A stretch of DNA of 64,000 nt from Pseudomonadota bacterium (lineage in GTDB: Bacteria > Pseudomonadota > Gammaproteobacteria > Burkholderiales > Burkholderiaceae_C): positions 1 to 64,000 of the forward strand of contig JAKARB010000018.1 of assembly GCA_021819435.1 (NCBI GenBank), in the 5' to 3' direction. Positions 1 to 7,929 of the stretch are shown piece after piece (the first letter of the stretch is position 1; the number at the start of each line of letters is the position of its first letter). The position numbers and the translations under genes are program-made. Under the pieces are notes generated by a model. That model had not been told where the DNA came from. It ran no database searches and saw nothing but the letters and a program-made list of their open reading frames with translations.

Positions 1-16
1 GCAGCGCGGGCGCTGC
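1..16 (+). terminator. Possible terminator of a gene left of the window
   Basis: A 7-bp perfect inverted repeat (GCAGCGC / GCGCTGC, 2-nt loop) is followed by a pyrimidine-rich CTTCTTC stretch. It could end a rightward gene outside the window. The T-tract is poor and the upstream context is missing, so this is tentative. Confidence 0.3.
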
Positions 17-144
17 CTTCTTCGCTCGGTTCAGTTTGCTTGGCATACATGCTCCGTTTCGTCATGCTATGCCCTGAACACTAAATTCCTGACAGGCCCT
101 ACCCGCCCCCGCGACTCCCCGCCACCCACCCCAGGGAGAGGCCG

Positions 145-190
145 TTGACCCGCCCGTGTGGCGACGGCTACATTAATGACCCACGAGTCA
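145..190 (+). promoter_or_regulatory. Candidate sigma-70 promoter and palindromic operator for the TetR gene
   Basis: TTGACC at 145-150 and TACATT at 169-174, 18 bp apart, resemble -35 and -10 hexamers. Overlapping the expected start point, TGAC-N6-GTCA (177-190) forms an interrupted palindrome with an inner C/G pair. TetR repressors commonly bind such palindromes in their own promoters, so autoregulation is a reasonable inference. Confidence 0.4.
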
Positions 191-206
191 GTTACCTGTT
201 CCACGT

Positions 207-938
207 TTGAAACGAGCCCAGCCCCCCGCCGTTGCGGCCCTGCCCACCGAACCCGCCGCCACCGCTTGCCCATTGAGCGAAGCCATGGCCGCGCTGAGCC
301 AGGCTTTGCCCCGAGGCCGGCAGCGCCGCAAGGCCGCTCGCCCGCAAGAGCTGCTCGAAGCCGCGCTCGACCTGTTCGTCGAAAAGGGCCTGGCCGCCAC
401 CCGCGCAGAAGAAGTGGCCCACCGCGCTGGCGTCTCAAAGGGCACCCTCTACCTCTACTACCCCAGCAAGGACGAACTCTTCAAGGCCGTGGTGCGCTCT
501 CAACTGAGCGACGCCATCAGCGCCGGCGACGAACTCGCCGACCACTTTGAGGGCTCGACCTCCGAACTGCTGCGCAGGTTGGCTGAAACGTGGTGGACAA
601 AGGTCGGCTCGTCGAAAGCCGCTGGCCTGCTGCTGCTCATCATGAGCGAAGCCCGTGCCTTCCCCGACGTGGCCCAGTTCTACCTCGACGAGGTGGTGGC
701 CCCCACCCACGCCCTGCTTTCGCGCGTGATCGAGCGCGGCATCCGCCGGGGCGAATTCCGCGACATGGACGTCACCTCCGTCGTCCACGGCCTGATCGCC
801 CCCGCCCAGTTCCTCATCCTCTACCGTCAGTGCACCTCGGTGTGCTCGTCCAACCCAGCGCCGCTGGACCCCGAGCGCTTCATGCACACCCAGATCAACC
901 TGATCCTCCAGGGCCTGGAACGCCCGTCCCAGTCGTGA
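207..938 (+). CDS. TetR/AcrR family transcriptional regulator
   Basis: This is a probable one-component repressor that binds DNA as a dimer. An N-terminal TetR helix-turn-helix lies at about residues 45-95 (ELLEAALDLFVEKGLAATRA, then VSKGTLYLYYPSKDELF). The all-helical C-terminal ligand and dimer region fills the rest of the 243 residues, a normal length for the family. The longest frame starts at TTG (207). An ATG at 285 (Met27) would still keep the whole DNA-binding domain and may be the true start. A palindrome in its promoter suggests autoregulation. It lies upstream of pcm and tolC on the same strand, separated from them by a hairpin, so control of tolC is possible but not shown. The effector cannot be predicted. 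Confidence 0.85.
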   Translation: MKRAQPPAVAALPTEPAATACPLSEAMAALSQALPRGRQRRKAARPQELLEAALDLFVEKGLAATRAEEVAHRAGVSKGTLYLYYPSKDELFKAVVRSQLSDAISAGDELADHFEGSTSELLRRLAETWWTKVGSSKAAGLLLLIMSEARAFPDVAQFYLDEVVAPTHALLSRVIERGIRRGEFRDMDVTSVVHGLIAPAQFLILYRQCTSVCSSNPAPLDPERFMHTQINLILQGLERPSQS

Positions 939-984
939 TCCAGACACACATGCGGTGGCAAATGCCGCAGGAAGCCGCTGCCAG

Positions 985-1010
985 CCACCCCGAGTCGGGT
1001 GGGTCTTCTT
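985..1010 (+). terminator. Putative rho-independent terminator after the TetR gene
   Basis: CCACCC (985-990) pairs with GGGTGG (997-1002) around a 6-nt loop and is followed by TCTTCTT. It lies between the TetR gene and the pcm-like gene and would separate the two transcription units. Confidence 0.45.
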
Positions 1011-1058
1011 AAAATCTGAGTTTTCCCCGGATACCTTCCCCTTACCGTCTCCCGTAGG

Positions 1059-1721
1059 ATGCCCCGCATGAACGTCGAACAAGCCCGCTTCAACATGATC
1101 GAGCAACAGATCCGCCCCTGGGATGTCCTGGACACCTCGGTGCTGGAGTTGCTGTCGGCCGTGCGACGCGAAGACTTCGTCCCCGCCGCCCACCAAGCCC
1201 AGGCCTTCATGGACCTGGAGCTGCCCCTGAGCGGCGGCCGCTGCCTGCTGGCTCCGCGCGTCGAAGCCCGCCTGGTGCAAGACCTCAACCTGAGCAAGCG
1301 CGACACCGTGCTGCAGGTGGGCGCCGCCACCGGCTACGTCACCGCCTTGCTGGCTCACAAAGCACAGCGCGTGATCGGCCTCGAAGCCGACGCCGCGCTG
1401 GCTTCCCAGGCCCGCGCCAACTTGCGCAAGGCCGGCATCAACAACGCCGAAATCGTGCAGGCAGACGGCACGACCGGCCTCACCTCTCAAGCGCCGTTCG
1501 ACGCCATCCTGCTATGCGGCTCGTTGGCCGAAGCCCCCCAAGCCCTGCTCGACCAGCTCAAGGTCGGCGGGCGCCTGCTGGCCATCATCGGCCAGGAACC
1601 GGTGATGCAGGCCACGCTGTTCACCCGCGTGGCCGCCAACCAGTTCAGCCGCCAGGAGCTGTTCGACACCGTCGCAGCCCGCCTGCCTGGCTTCCCGGAG
1701 CCCAGCCGCTTCCAATTCTGA
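1059..1721 (+). CDS. pcm: Protein-L-isoaspartate O-methyltransferase family protein
   Basis: This is a SAM-dependent methyltransferase of the PCMT family, whose characterised members methylate isoaspartyl residues in aged proteins to start their repair. The N-terminus carries the family signature NMIEQQIRPWDV. SAM motif I is seen as VLQVGAATGYVTALLA near residue 90, followed by an acidic residue after the next strand (IGLEAD). The length of 220 residues fits the family. Starts at 1059 and 1068 (both ATG) are possible. It sits just upstream of tolC, an arrangement I recall from other betaproteobacteria. Motif I is slightly atypical (GAATGY rather than GTGSGY), so true isoaspartyl activity is likely but not certain. 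Confidence 0.8.
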   Translation: MPRMNVEQARFNMIEQQIRPWDVLDTSVLELLSAVRREDFVPAAHQAQAFMDLELPLSGGRCLLAPRVEARLVQDLNLSKRDTVLQVGAATGYVTALLAHKAQRVIGLEADAALASQARANLRKAGINNAEIVQADGTTGLTSQAPFDAILLCGSLAEAPQALLDQLKVGGRLLAIIGQEPVMQATLFTRVAANQFSRQELFDTVAARLPGFPEPSRFQF

Positions 1722-1772
1722 CCCCCAGCGGTCATCACCCCACGCTCGCGCCTCTCACTTCAAGGATCGAAG

Positions 1773-3188
1773 ATGTTCCAGCTCGCCGTCACGTCCCTGC
1801 CCTCACGCGCACCGTCGGTTCGCCGCCGCCGTTCTGCCGTCTCGCGGGCGATCGCGACGCTGGCCATCGGCACCTGCCTCGCGGGCGCGGCCCAGGCTGA
1901 AAGCCTGCTGGAGCTTTACGACGCCGCCAAGCTCTACGACGCCACCTACCTCGCAGCACGCGCGCAAGCTGAGTCGGCGTACAGCAAGGCCGATCAGGCC
2001 AAGGCCCTTGTGCGCCCCTCGCTGAACCTTCAAGCCGGCATCACCCGCACCGACTTCGATTCCAGCGTGAACAACGTGCCAGCCACCATCCCGGGGGCAC
2101 CAGCGCCCAACTACAACAGCAACACGACCACCAAGCGTGCTGGCCTGCAGGCTCGCCAGACGATCTACAACGCAGACAGCTTCGCCCGACTCGACCAGGC
2201 CGAACAGTCCCGCATCCTGGCCGACGCTGACCTCCAAGTCGCCTCACAGGACCTCGCCGTGCGCGTCACCCAGGCCTACTTCGACGTGCTGGGTGCACAA
2301 GACGTTCTCACCACGGCCCAGGCCAACAAGGCCGCGCTGGCCGAACAACTGGCCGCCGCTCAGCGCAGCTTCGAGGTGGGTAACTCCACCATCACCGACA
2401 CCCGCGAAGCCCAGGCCCGCCATGACCTGGCCACGGCACAGGAACTCGCCGCCGCCAACGAGCTGCGTGTCAAACGCATCACCCTGGACCAACTCGTCGG
2501 CCGCGCCAACGTGACCCCCAACCCGCTTCGCACGCCCGCCACGCTAGACAGCCTGACCCCTGGCGAGATGGAAGAGTGGGTGAACCAGGCGCAAGGCTCG
2601 CCCAATGTGCGCAAAGCCGAGGCCGGTCTGCAAACCGCCAGCCTGGAGATTGAGCGCGCCCGCGCCGGGCACCTGCCCACGCTGGATGCCGTCGCCAGCC
2701 TGCAACGCACCAACATCGACACCTCCAACCAGCTCGCAAAAACCTCTGGCGGCGCCGGCACCTCCGCCGCCATCGGCCTGGAGATGAACATGTCGCTGTA
2801 CGCGGGCAACTCGATTCAGAACCGCATCGCCGAAGTGCTCAAGCTGAAGGAAAAGGCCGAGCACGACCTTGATAACGCCAAGCGTCAGGTCACCCTGGGC
2901 ACTCGCCAAGCTTACCTGGGCGTGCAGTCTGGCCTGGTGCAGGTCAAGGCCTACGAGGCCGCCGAGGCCTCGGCCAAGTTGGCCTTGGAAGCCACGCAAC
3001 TGGGCTACCGCGTGGGCGTTCGCATCAACAAGGACGTGCTGGATGCACAGACCCAACTGGCCAACACCCAGAAGGATCTCTCCAAGTCCCGCTATGACGT
3101 CATCGTGGGTTCGGTGAAGCTTCGGCAGGCCAGCGGCGTGCTGACACAAGACGACCTGGCCGAGCTCAACAAGCTGCTGGCGAACTGA
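1773..3188 (+). CDS. tolC: TolC family outer membrane efflux channel
   Basis: This is an outer-membrane channel protein of the TolC family, the exit duct for RND and ABC exporters and type I secretion. A signal peptide is visible (arginine-rich n-region RRRR, hydrophobic core, cleavage near AQAES at about residues 40-43). The 471-residue protein shows the TolC pattern of duplicated alpha-helical hairpins and short beta strands, including a repeat boundary near residue 240 and the late motif YRVGVRINKDVLDAQTQL. Unlike the outer-membrane protein at 57482, it has no lipobox. It stands alone rather than with pump genes, which fits a general-purpose TolC used by several exporters. Confidence 0.92.
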   Translation: MFQLAVTSLPSRAPSVRRRRSAVSRAIATLAIGTCLAGAAQAESLLELYDAAKLYDATYLAARAQAESAYSKADQAKALVRPSLNLQAGITRTDFDSSVNNVPATIPGAPAPNYNSNTTTKRAGLQARQTIYNADSFARLDQAEQSRILADADLQVASQDLAVRVTQAYFDVLGAQDVLTTAQANKAALAEQLAAAQRSFEVGNSTITDTREAQARHDLATAQELAAANELRVKRITLDQLVGRANVTPNPLRTPATLDSLTPGEMEEWVNQAQGSPNVRKAEAGLQTASLEIERARAGHLPTLDAVASLQRTNIDTSNQLAKTSGGAGTSAAIGLEMNMSLYAGNSIQNRIAEVLKLKEKAEHDLDNAKRQVTLGTRQAYLGVQSGLVQVKAYEAAEASAKLALEATQLGYRVGVRINKDVLDAQTQLANTQKDLSKSRYDVIVGSVKLRQASGVLTQDDLAELNKLLAN

Positions 3189-3296
3189 TCACCGGACCTG
3201 ATCGCGCCTCCCATGCCGGTTGGCTGCCGTCCTCGCTGAGCTGCCGCTGATCCAGGCCTCGCAGGGCGCGAAAACCGATCAAGAAGGCAACAAAAG

Positions 3297-3324
3297 AAAG
3301 GGCCTGCACGAATGCAGGCCCTTT
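3297..3324 (-). terminator. Strong rho-independent terminator downstream of tRNA-Thr
   Basis: A perfect 12-bp stem (AAAGGGCCTGCA / TGCAGGCCCTTT, loop CGAA) lies 8 bp beyond the 3' end of the tRNA gene. Read on the minus strand it is followed by CTTTTGTTG, a good U-tract. A similar hairpin lies after the tRNA-Lys fragment at 63442-63471. Confidence 0.8.
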
Positions 3325-3332
3325 GCCATGGA

Positions 3333-3408
3333 TGGTGCCGGCTGTCGGATTCGAACTGACGACCTACCGCTTACAAGGCGGTTGCTCTACCAACTGAGCT
3401 AAGCCGGC
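3333..3408 (-). tRNA. tRNA-Thr (anticodon TGT)
   Basis: This is a complete 76-nt cloverleaf on the minus strand. The acceptor stem GCCGGCT pairs with AGCCGGC and is followed by an encoded ACCA end. The D-arm is AGCTCAGTTGGTAGAGC, the anticodon loop CTTGTAA sits between CCGC and GCGG, and the T-arm contains GTTCGAATC. The TGT anticodon reads ACA threonine codons. Small reading frames over this gene are not genes. Confidence 0.96.
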
Positions 3409-3445
3409 TGAGAAATCATGGATGGGCGCATTCTAGCGCCCCACA

Positions 3446-4039
3446 TCACTTGATTCGACGCAGTGTCGGGCGGCCGCCACCACCGGCGCCTTCGGGAGTC
3501 GGATCGTCGTCACCATCCTCCCCCTCGCCACCGCTTTGCGGCCGATCACCACGGCCCTTGGCGCTGTCCGCGGCCTGGGCCAGCGGCGCCAGACGCAAAC
3601 CAGCGCCAGCGCGCCGGGGCGCTTCGGCGATGACGGGTTCGGGCACGCCCCCGCCATCGATGTCCTGCACCGCCGACGCCGGGGCATCGGTGGCATCACC
3701 ACCCGCAGGGGTGGGCACGGGAAAGGCCATGCCCTGCCCGTTCTCACGGGCGTAGATCGCGATGACGTGATCCACCGGCACACTGATGTCGCGCGCCACC
3801 CCGCCAAAGCGGGCCTTGAACTCGATGAACTCGTTGCCCAGTTGCAGCTGGCTCGTGGCCTCGAAGCTGACATTGAGCACGATCTCATTGTTCTTGACGT
3901 ACTCCAGGGGCACCTGGACCGAGCGATCGACATACACCGCGAGGTAGGGCGTGAAGCCGTTGTCGGTGCACCAGTCGTGCAAGGCACGGATCAGGTAAGG
4001 GCGGGTCGAGGTGCCCTGGGAGTCTTGTTCGGTGGACAT
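3446..4039 (-). CDS. sspB: ClpXP protease specificity-enhancing factor / stringent starvation protein B
   Basis: This is an adaptor that delivers SsrA-tagged proteins to ClpXP. The N-terminal substrate-binding domain (about residues 1-110) has the family pattern RPYLIRALHDWCTDNGFTPY, followed by the VPLEYVKNNEIVLNVS region. A long low-complexity acidic linker leads to the C-terminal tail GRPTLRRIK, which matches the ClpX-binding tail of SspB proteins. A start at 4039 (MSTEQ) is favoured over 4045. It is the last gene of the petABC-sspA-sspB series, 23 bp after sspA, and is presumably cotranscribed with it. Confidence 0.92.
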   Translation of the reverse strand: MSTEQDSQGTSTRPYLIRALHDWCTDNGFTPYLAVYVDRSVQVPLEYVKNNEIVLNVSFEATSQLQLGNEFIEFKARFGGVARDISVPVDHVIAIYARENGQGMAFPVPTPAGGDATDAPASAVQDIDGGGVPEPVIAEAPRRAGAGLRLAPLAQAADSAKGRGDRPQSGGEGEDGDDDPTPEGAGGGGRPTLRRIK

Positions 4040-4062
4040 GCGCAATCAGGCCGGCAAGGAGG

Positions 4063-4677
4063 TCACTTGCGCATCACCTTTTCCGAGGGCGTCAGGGCCT
4101 CGATGTAGGCAGGGCGCGAGAAGATGCGCTCAGCATACTTCAACAGCGGCAGGGCATTCTTCGACAGATCGATGCCGTAGTAATCGAGGCGCCACAGCAG
4201 CGGAGCGATCGCCACGTCGAGCATCGAGAAGTCGTCGCCCAGCATGTACTTGTTCTTCAGGAAGATCGGAGCGAGCTGGGTCAGCCGATCGCGGATCTGC
4301 GAACGAGCCTTCTCAAGCTGCTTGTCGTTGCCCTTCACGCCGCCACGGCCTTCGAGCAGGTTCACATGCGCGAACAGCTCCTTCTCGAAGTTCAGCAGGA
4401 ACAAACGCACGCGGGCGCGAGCCACCGGGTCACCCGGCATCAGCTGCGGGTGGGGGAAGCGCTCGTCGATGTACTCGTTGATGATGTGCGACTCGTACAG
4501 GATCAGGTCGCGCTCCACCAAGATGGGCACCTCGTTGTACGGGTTCATCAGAGCGATGTCTTCGGGCTTGGCGAAAACATCGACGTCACGGATTTCAAAA
4601 TCCATGCCTTTTTCAAACAGGACGAAGCGGCAACGGTGCGAGTAAGGGCAGGTCGTTCCGGAATACAGCACCATCAT
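4063..4677 (-). CDS. sspA: Stringent starvation protein A (glutathione S-transferase fold)
   Basis: This is an RNA-polymerase-associated regulator of the GST superfamily. A thioredoxin-like N-terminal domain (residues 1-80, starting MVLYSGTTCPYSHRCRFVL, with NEVPILV and the ESHIINEYIDERFPHP segment) is followed by an all-helical C-terminal domain ending in PLLKYAERIFSRPAY. The start is placed at the first of two tandem ATG codons (4677) because GAGGAG lies just upstream on the minus strand. A longer frame upstream has no such support. SspA proteins normally lack glutathione-dependent activity and act with RNA polymerase under stress. It follows petC and precedes sspB, a linkage common in beta- and gammaproteobacteria. 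Confidence 0.93.
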   Translation of the reverse strand: MMVLYSGTTCPYSHRCRFVLFEKGMDFEIRDVDVFAKPEDIALMNPYNEVPILVERDLILYESHIINEYIDERFPHPQLMPGDPVARARVRLFLLNFEKELFAHVNLLEGRGGVKGNDKQLEKARSQIRDRLTQLAPIFLKNKYMLGDDFSMLDVAIAPLLWRLDYYGIDLSKNALPLLKYAERIFSRPAYIEALTPSEKVMRK

Positions 4678-4814
4678 GGCTGTGGGCTCCTCAAGGTAAG
4701 CAGAAGGGGGCGAAAAAGCTCGCCCGCTGAAAAACAACGAAGCGCAGTGGCCGCGAAAAAGCAGACCACTGCGCCTGGAGCCCCTGTCGGCTCAGGCCGT
4801 CAGGGACCGACGCA

Positions 4815-5582
4815 TCACTTCACGTCTTTCCAGTAGGCGGCGTTCAGACGCCAGGCGATGAAAGTGAAGATGGCCAGAAAGATCAGCACGCCGACGCCGA
4901 TCTGCTTGCGCTGGTTCTGAACGGGCTCGCCCATCCATTGCAAGTAGGCGACCAGATCGGCCATGGCGCTGTCGTACTCCTGAGGCGACATCTTGCCAGG
5001 AGTCAATTGCTCGAACCCTTCAAAGGTGTGAACCTTCTTGGCGGGATCGTGCGGATCGGCCACCTCGACGAACTTGGCGGCGCGCTGGCCCTGCAGTTCC
5101 CACAGCACGTGCGGCATGCCGACGTTGGGGAAGACCAGGTTGTTCCAACCAGTCGGACGGGTGTCGTCGCGGTAGAAGCTGCGCAAGTAGGTGTAGAGGT
5201 AGTCGGCACCGGTGCCCGCATGGCTGGCGCGCGAGCGGGCAACCAGGGTCAGGTCGGGCGGGGTGGCACCGAACCATTCCTTGGCATCCTTCGGATCGAG
5301 GGACACCTTCATCACATCGCCCACCTTCTCGGTCGGGAACAGGAGGTTGTCCTTGATCTGCTGATCGGTCAGGCCGATGTCCTTCAGGCGGTTGAAGCGC
5401 ATGAAGGCGGCGGCGTGGCAGTTCAGGCAGTAGTTCGCGAAGATCTTGGCGCCATTCTGCAGAGCGGCCAGGTCGGTCACGCGCTCGGCGGGAAACTTGT
5501 CCAGCACCAAGGCGCCACCAGAAGCCTGCGCGCCCGACACCAGGGCGAAAGCGGCCAGCAGGGAAGCAAGCAGTTTTTTCAT
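4815..5582 (-). CDS. petC: Ubiquinol-cytochrome c reductase, cytochrome c1 subunit
   Basis: This is the cytochrome c1 subunit of the bc1 complex, which passes electrons from the Rieske protein to soluble cytochrome c. A cleavable signal peptide (MKKLLASLLAAFALVSGAQA) precedes the periplasmic domain. The covalent haem site is CLNCH (C52, C55, H56), and a Met in GMPHVLWEL is a probable axial ligand. A C-terminal transmembrane anchor (IGVGVLIFLAIFTFIAW) ends the 255-residue protein. The start at 5582 gives the signal peptide directly, and the longer upstream frame overlaps petB and is rejected. It lies 20 bp after petB in the petA-petB-petC operon. Confidence 0.95.
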   Translation of the reverse strand: MKKLLASLLAAFALVSGAQASGGALVLDKFPAERVTDLAALQNGAKIFANYCLNCHAAAFMRFNRLKDIGLTDQQIKDNLLFPTEKVGDVMKVSLDPKDAKEWFGATPPDLTLVARSRASHAGTGADYLYTYLRSFYRDDTRPTGWNNLVFPNVGMPHVLWELQGQRAAKFVEVADPHDPAKKVHTFEGFEQLTPGKMSPQEYDSAMADLVAYLQWMGEPVQNQRKQIGVGVLIFLAIFTFIAWRLNAAYWKDVK

Positions 5583-5602
5583 GGTTGTGGGTCCTGCCTT
5601 GA

Positions 5603-7006
5603 TCAGTGGGGCTTGAAGGTGACGCGATCGGGCACAGGCTTGAAGGTACCCAGTCGGCTCCACCACGGCATCAGCACAAAGAAGCCAAAGTACAGCAGGG
5701 TGCCGACTTGCGAAACGATGTTGCCCACGTCGGACGGCGGCTGCACGCCCAGGTAGCCCAGGATGCAGAAGTTCACGACGAACACGCCATAGACGATCTT
5801 GTGCCAGCCCGGACGGTAGCGGATCGACTTGACCGGGCTGTAGTCCAGCCAGGGCAGGAAGGCCAGAATCACGACGGCACCGCCCATCACGGCGACACCC
5901 CAGAACTTGGCTTCGAAGGTCTTGAGCAAGCCAATCAGCACGGCGGCAGCGACCAGCAGGCCGACCTTGGTCTTGCCCGTGCCCGCACCCTTGACGAGGT
6001 TCAGGATGGCGCCCAGGCCGATCAGCACGCACAGCACGTTGACCATCAGGTCGGTGGTGGCGCGCAGCATCGAATAGAAGGGCGTGAAGTACCAGACCGG
6101 TGCGATGTGCGGCGGGGTCTTGAACGGGTCGGCCGGGATGAAGTTGTTGTACTCCAGGAAGTAGCCGCCGAATTCAGGCATGAAGAAGATCACGGCCGTG
6201 AAGACGAACAGGAAACCACCGACGCCCAGCAGGTCGTGCACCGAGTAGTAAGGGTGGAAGGGGATGCCATCGAGCGGCTTGCCGTTGGCGTCCTTCGGGC
6301 CTTGCTTGATCTCGACGCCGTCGGGGTTGTTCGAACCCACTTCGTGCAGCGCGATGATGTGAGCCACCACCAGGCCCAGCAGGACCAGGGGCACGGCGAT
6401 CACGTGCAGCGCGAAGAAGCGATTCAGTGTGGCGTCGCCCACGACGTAGTCGCCGCGGATCAGGATGGCCAGGTCAGGGCCGACGAAGGGGATCGCCGAG
6501 AACAGGTTGATGATCACCTGCGCGCCCCAGTACGACATCTGGCCCCAGGGCAGCAGGTAGCCCATGAAGGCCTCGGCCATGAGGCACAGGAAGATCAGGC
6601 AGCCGAAGATCCAGACCAGTTCGCGCGGGGTGCGATACGAGCCGTAAATCAGGCCACGGTACATGTGCAGATAGACCACGACGAAGAACGCCGAGGCCCC
6701 GGTGGAGTGCATGTAGCGGATCAGCCAACCCCAGGGCACATCGCGCATGATGTACTCGACCGAGGCGAACGCCAGTTGGGCGTCCGGCTTGTAGTTCATG
6801 ACCAGGAAGATGCCGGTCACGATCTGAATCACCAGCACCAACAGGGCCAGCGAGCCGAAGAAGTACCAGAAGTTGAAGTTCTTGGGAGCGTAGTAGTCGC
6901 CGACGTGCTCGTTCCAAAGCTTGGTGGCCGGGAACCGGTTGTCCACCCAGGTCAGGAGCTTTTCGCCAGCGGAAGCGCCGGCGGGGGCTTGCTTCATTTC
7001 AGCCAT
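5603..7006 (-). CDS. petB: Cytochrome b subunit of the bc1 complex
   Basis: This is the membrane-embedded cytochrome b that carries two b haems and both quinone sites. Haem-ligand histidines are visible in YMHSTGASAFFVVVYLHMYR and in LHVIAVPLVLLGLVVAHI. At the Qo site, the motif that is PEWY in mitochondria reads PVWY (PVWYFTPFYSMLRA), a variant I recall from beta- and gammaproteobacteria. The 467 residues include an extended C-terminal membrane region beyond the usual eight helices (about residues 330-430), as in other betaproteobacterial proteins. It lies 14 bp after petA and 20 bp before petC, consistent with one operon. Confidence 0.96.
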   Translation of the reverse strand: MAEMKQAPAGASAGEKLLTWVDNRFPATKLWNEHVGDYYAPKNFNFWYFFGSLALLVLVIQIVTGIFLVMNYKPDAQLAFASVEYIMRDVPWGWLIRYMHSTGASAFFVVVYLHMYRGLIYGSYRTPRELVWIFGCLIFLCLMAEAFMGYLLPWGQMSYWGAQVIINLFSAIPFVGPDLAILIRGDYVVGDATLNRFFALHVIAVPLVLLGLVVAHIIALHEVGSNNPDGVEIKQGPKDANGKPLDGIPFHPYYSVHDLLGVGGFLFVFTAVIFFMPEFGGYFLEYNNFIPADPFKTPPHIAPVWYFTPFYSMLRATTDLMVNVLCVLIGLGAILNLVKGAGTGKTKVGLLVAAAVLIGLLKTFEAKFWGVAVMGGAVVILAFLPWLDYSPVKSIRYRPGWHKIVYGVFVVNFCILGYLGVQPPSDVGNIVSQVGTLLYFGFFVLMPWWSRLGTFKPVPDRVTFKPH

Positions 7007-7020
7007 CGTGGTCTCTCCGA

Positions 7021-7620
7021 TCAGGCCTTCTTGTCTTCACCAATCAGCAGCTTGGTGTCGGACAGGTACATGTGGGGCGGGATCTCCAGGTTGTCCGGAG
7101 CAGGCTTGTTCTTGAAGACACGGCCGGCCAGGTCGAAGGTCGAGCCGTGGCAAGGGCACAGGAAGCCGCCCGGCCAATTGTCCGGCAGCGAGGCCTGAGG
7201 GCCAGACTGGAACTTGGACGAGGGTGAGCAACCGAGGTGGGTGCAGATGCCCACGGCGACCAGCACGTTGGGTTTGATCGAGCGGCCGGTGTTGCGGCAG
7301 TACTCGGGCGTGAGTTCGGCCTGCTTGCGCTCGGAGTTGGGGTCAGCCAATTCAGCATCGTGCTTGGGCAGTTCAGCAGTCTGCTCGTCGGTGCGCTTGA
7401 GGATCCACACCGGCTTGCCGCGCCACTCGACGGTCATCATCTCACCGGGTTTGAGGGCGCTGATGTCAGCCTCCACGGCGGCGCCAGCTGCGCGAGCACG
7501 TTCGGACGGCTGGAAAGTCGAGACAAAGGGGATGGCGGTGGCCACGCCGCCTGCACCGCCGACGGCGCAGGCCATGGTCACCCAGGTCCGACGGCTTTGA
7601 TCCACTGGCTGATTGCTCAT
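7021..7620 (-). CDS. petA: Ubiquinol-cytochrome c reductase iron-sulfur (Rieske) subunit
   Basis: This is the Rieske protein of the bc1 complex, which takes one electron from ubiquinol at the Qo site. The two cluster-binding boxes are intact: CTHLGC (residues 126-131) and CPCHGS (155-160). The N-terminus has adjacent arginines before a hydrophobic stretch (QSRRTWVTMACAVGG), consistent with Tat-dependent, uncleaved membrane insertion. The Tat genes lie in this same window. The start at 7620 (MSNQPVDQ) gives 199 residues, the usual length. The much longer frame upstream has no family similarity. It is the first gene of petABC-sspAB. Confidence 0.96.
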   Translation of the reverse strand: MSNQPVDQSRRTWVTMACAVGGAGGVATAIPFVSTFQPSERARAAGAAVEADISALKPGEMMTVEWRGKPVWILKRTDEQTAELPKHDAELADPNSERKQAELTPEYCRNTGRSIKPNVLVAVGICTHLGCSPSSKFQSGPQASLPDNWPGGFLCPCHGSTFDLAGRVFKNKPAPDNLEIPPHMYLSDTKLLIGEDKKA

Positions 7621-7929
7621 GGGTATCCTCAGGGACTGGTGGGACGATGACGTAAGAGGGGTCAATCGGGCATTGTAACGGACGCATGCGCTTGCCCGCC
7701 CTACCAAAGCGCTCGGGAACATGCGATCGGAAATGCGGTGGGATGCAACATTTCCGCCACACATACGCAGTGCGGCCCGAGGCCTCCAACGGCCAGAGCC
7801 AAGGCCCTGCGCAATCGTGACAATTTGCAAACAAACCAAAAGCTTCGCGGGTTGTTGCCGATATCCAGCGTAAGGAAGGGTTCCCGCAGAGCCCCGCAAC
7901 GCAGACATCGCCCACAAGGACCACCGCCC
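7621..7929. other. Divergent intergenic region, petA / DUF1631 gene
   Basis: This is a 309-bp gap between the starts of two divergent genes. On the minus strand, TACAAT at 7677-7672 is a candidate -10 for petA with a leader of about 45 nt, but no good -35 is seen. On the plus strand the only clear signal is the AAGGA ribosome-binding site at 7916-7920. An open frame continues upstream of 7930 to 7738, but its composition is not protein-like and it is not taken as coding. Confidence 0.4.

Noticed and set aside
3220..3402. Small plus-strand open frame ending inside the tRNA-Thr region
   Set aside because: Its C-terminal half is simply the complement of the tRNA gene read as protein, a common false gene.
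5606..7198. Plus-strand 530-codon frame opposite petB
   Set aside because: Cytochrome b on the minus strand is unambiguous; this frame is its complement.
7738..7929. Possible N-terminal extension of the DUF1631 protein
   Set aside because: There is no ribosome-binding site at the upstream start, the composition is unlike the rest, and GTG at 7930 has a well-placed AAGGA.
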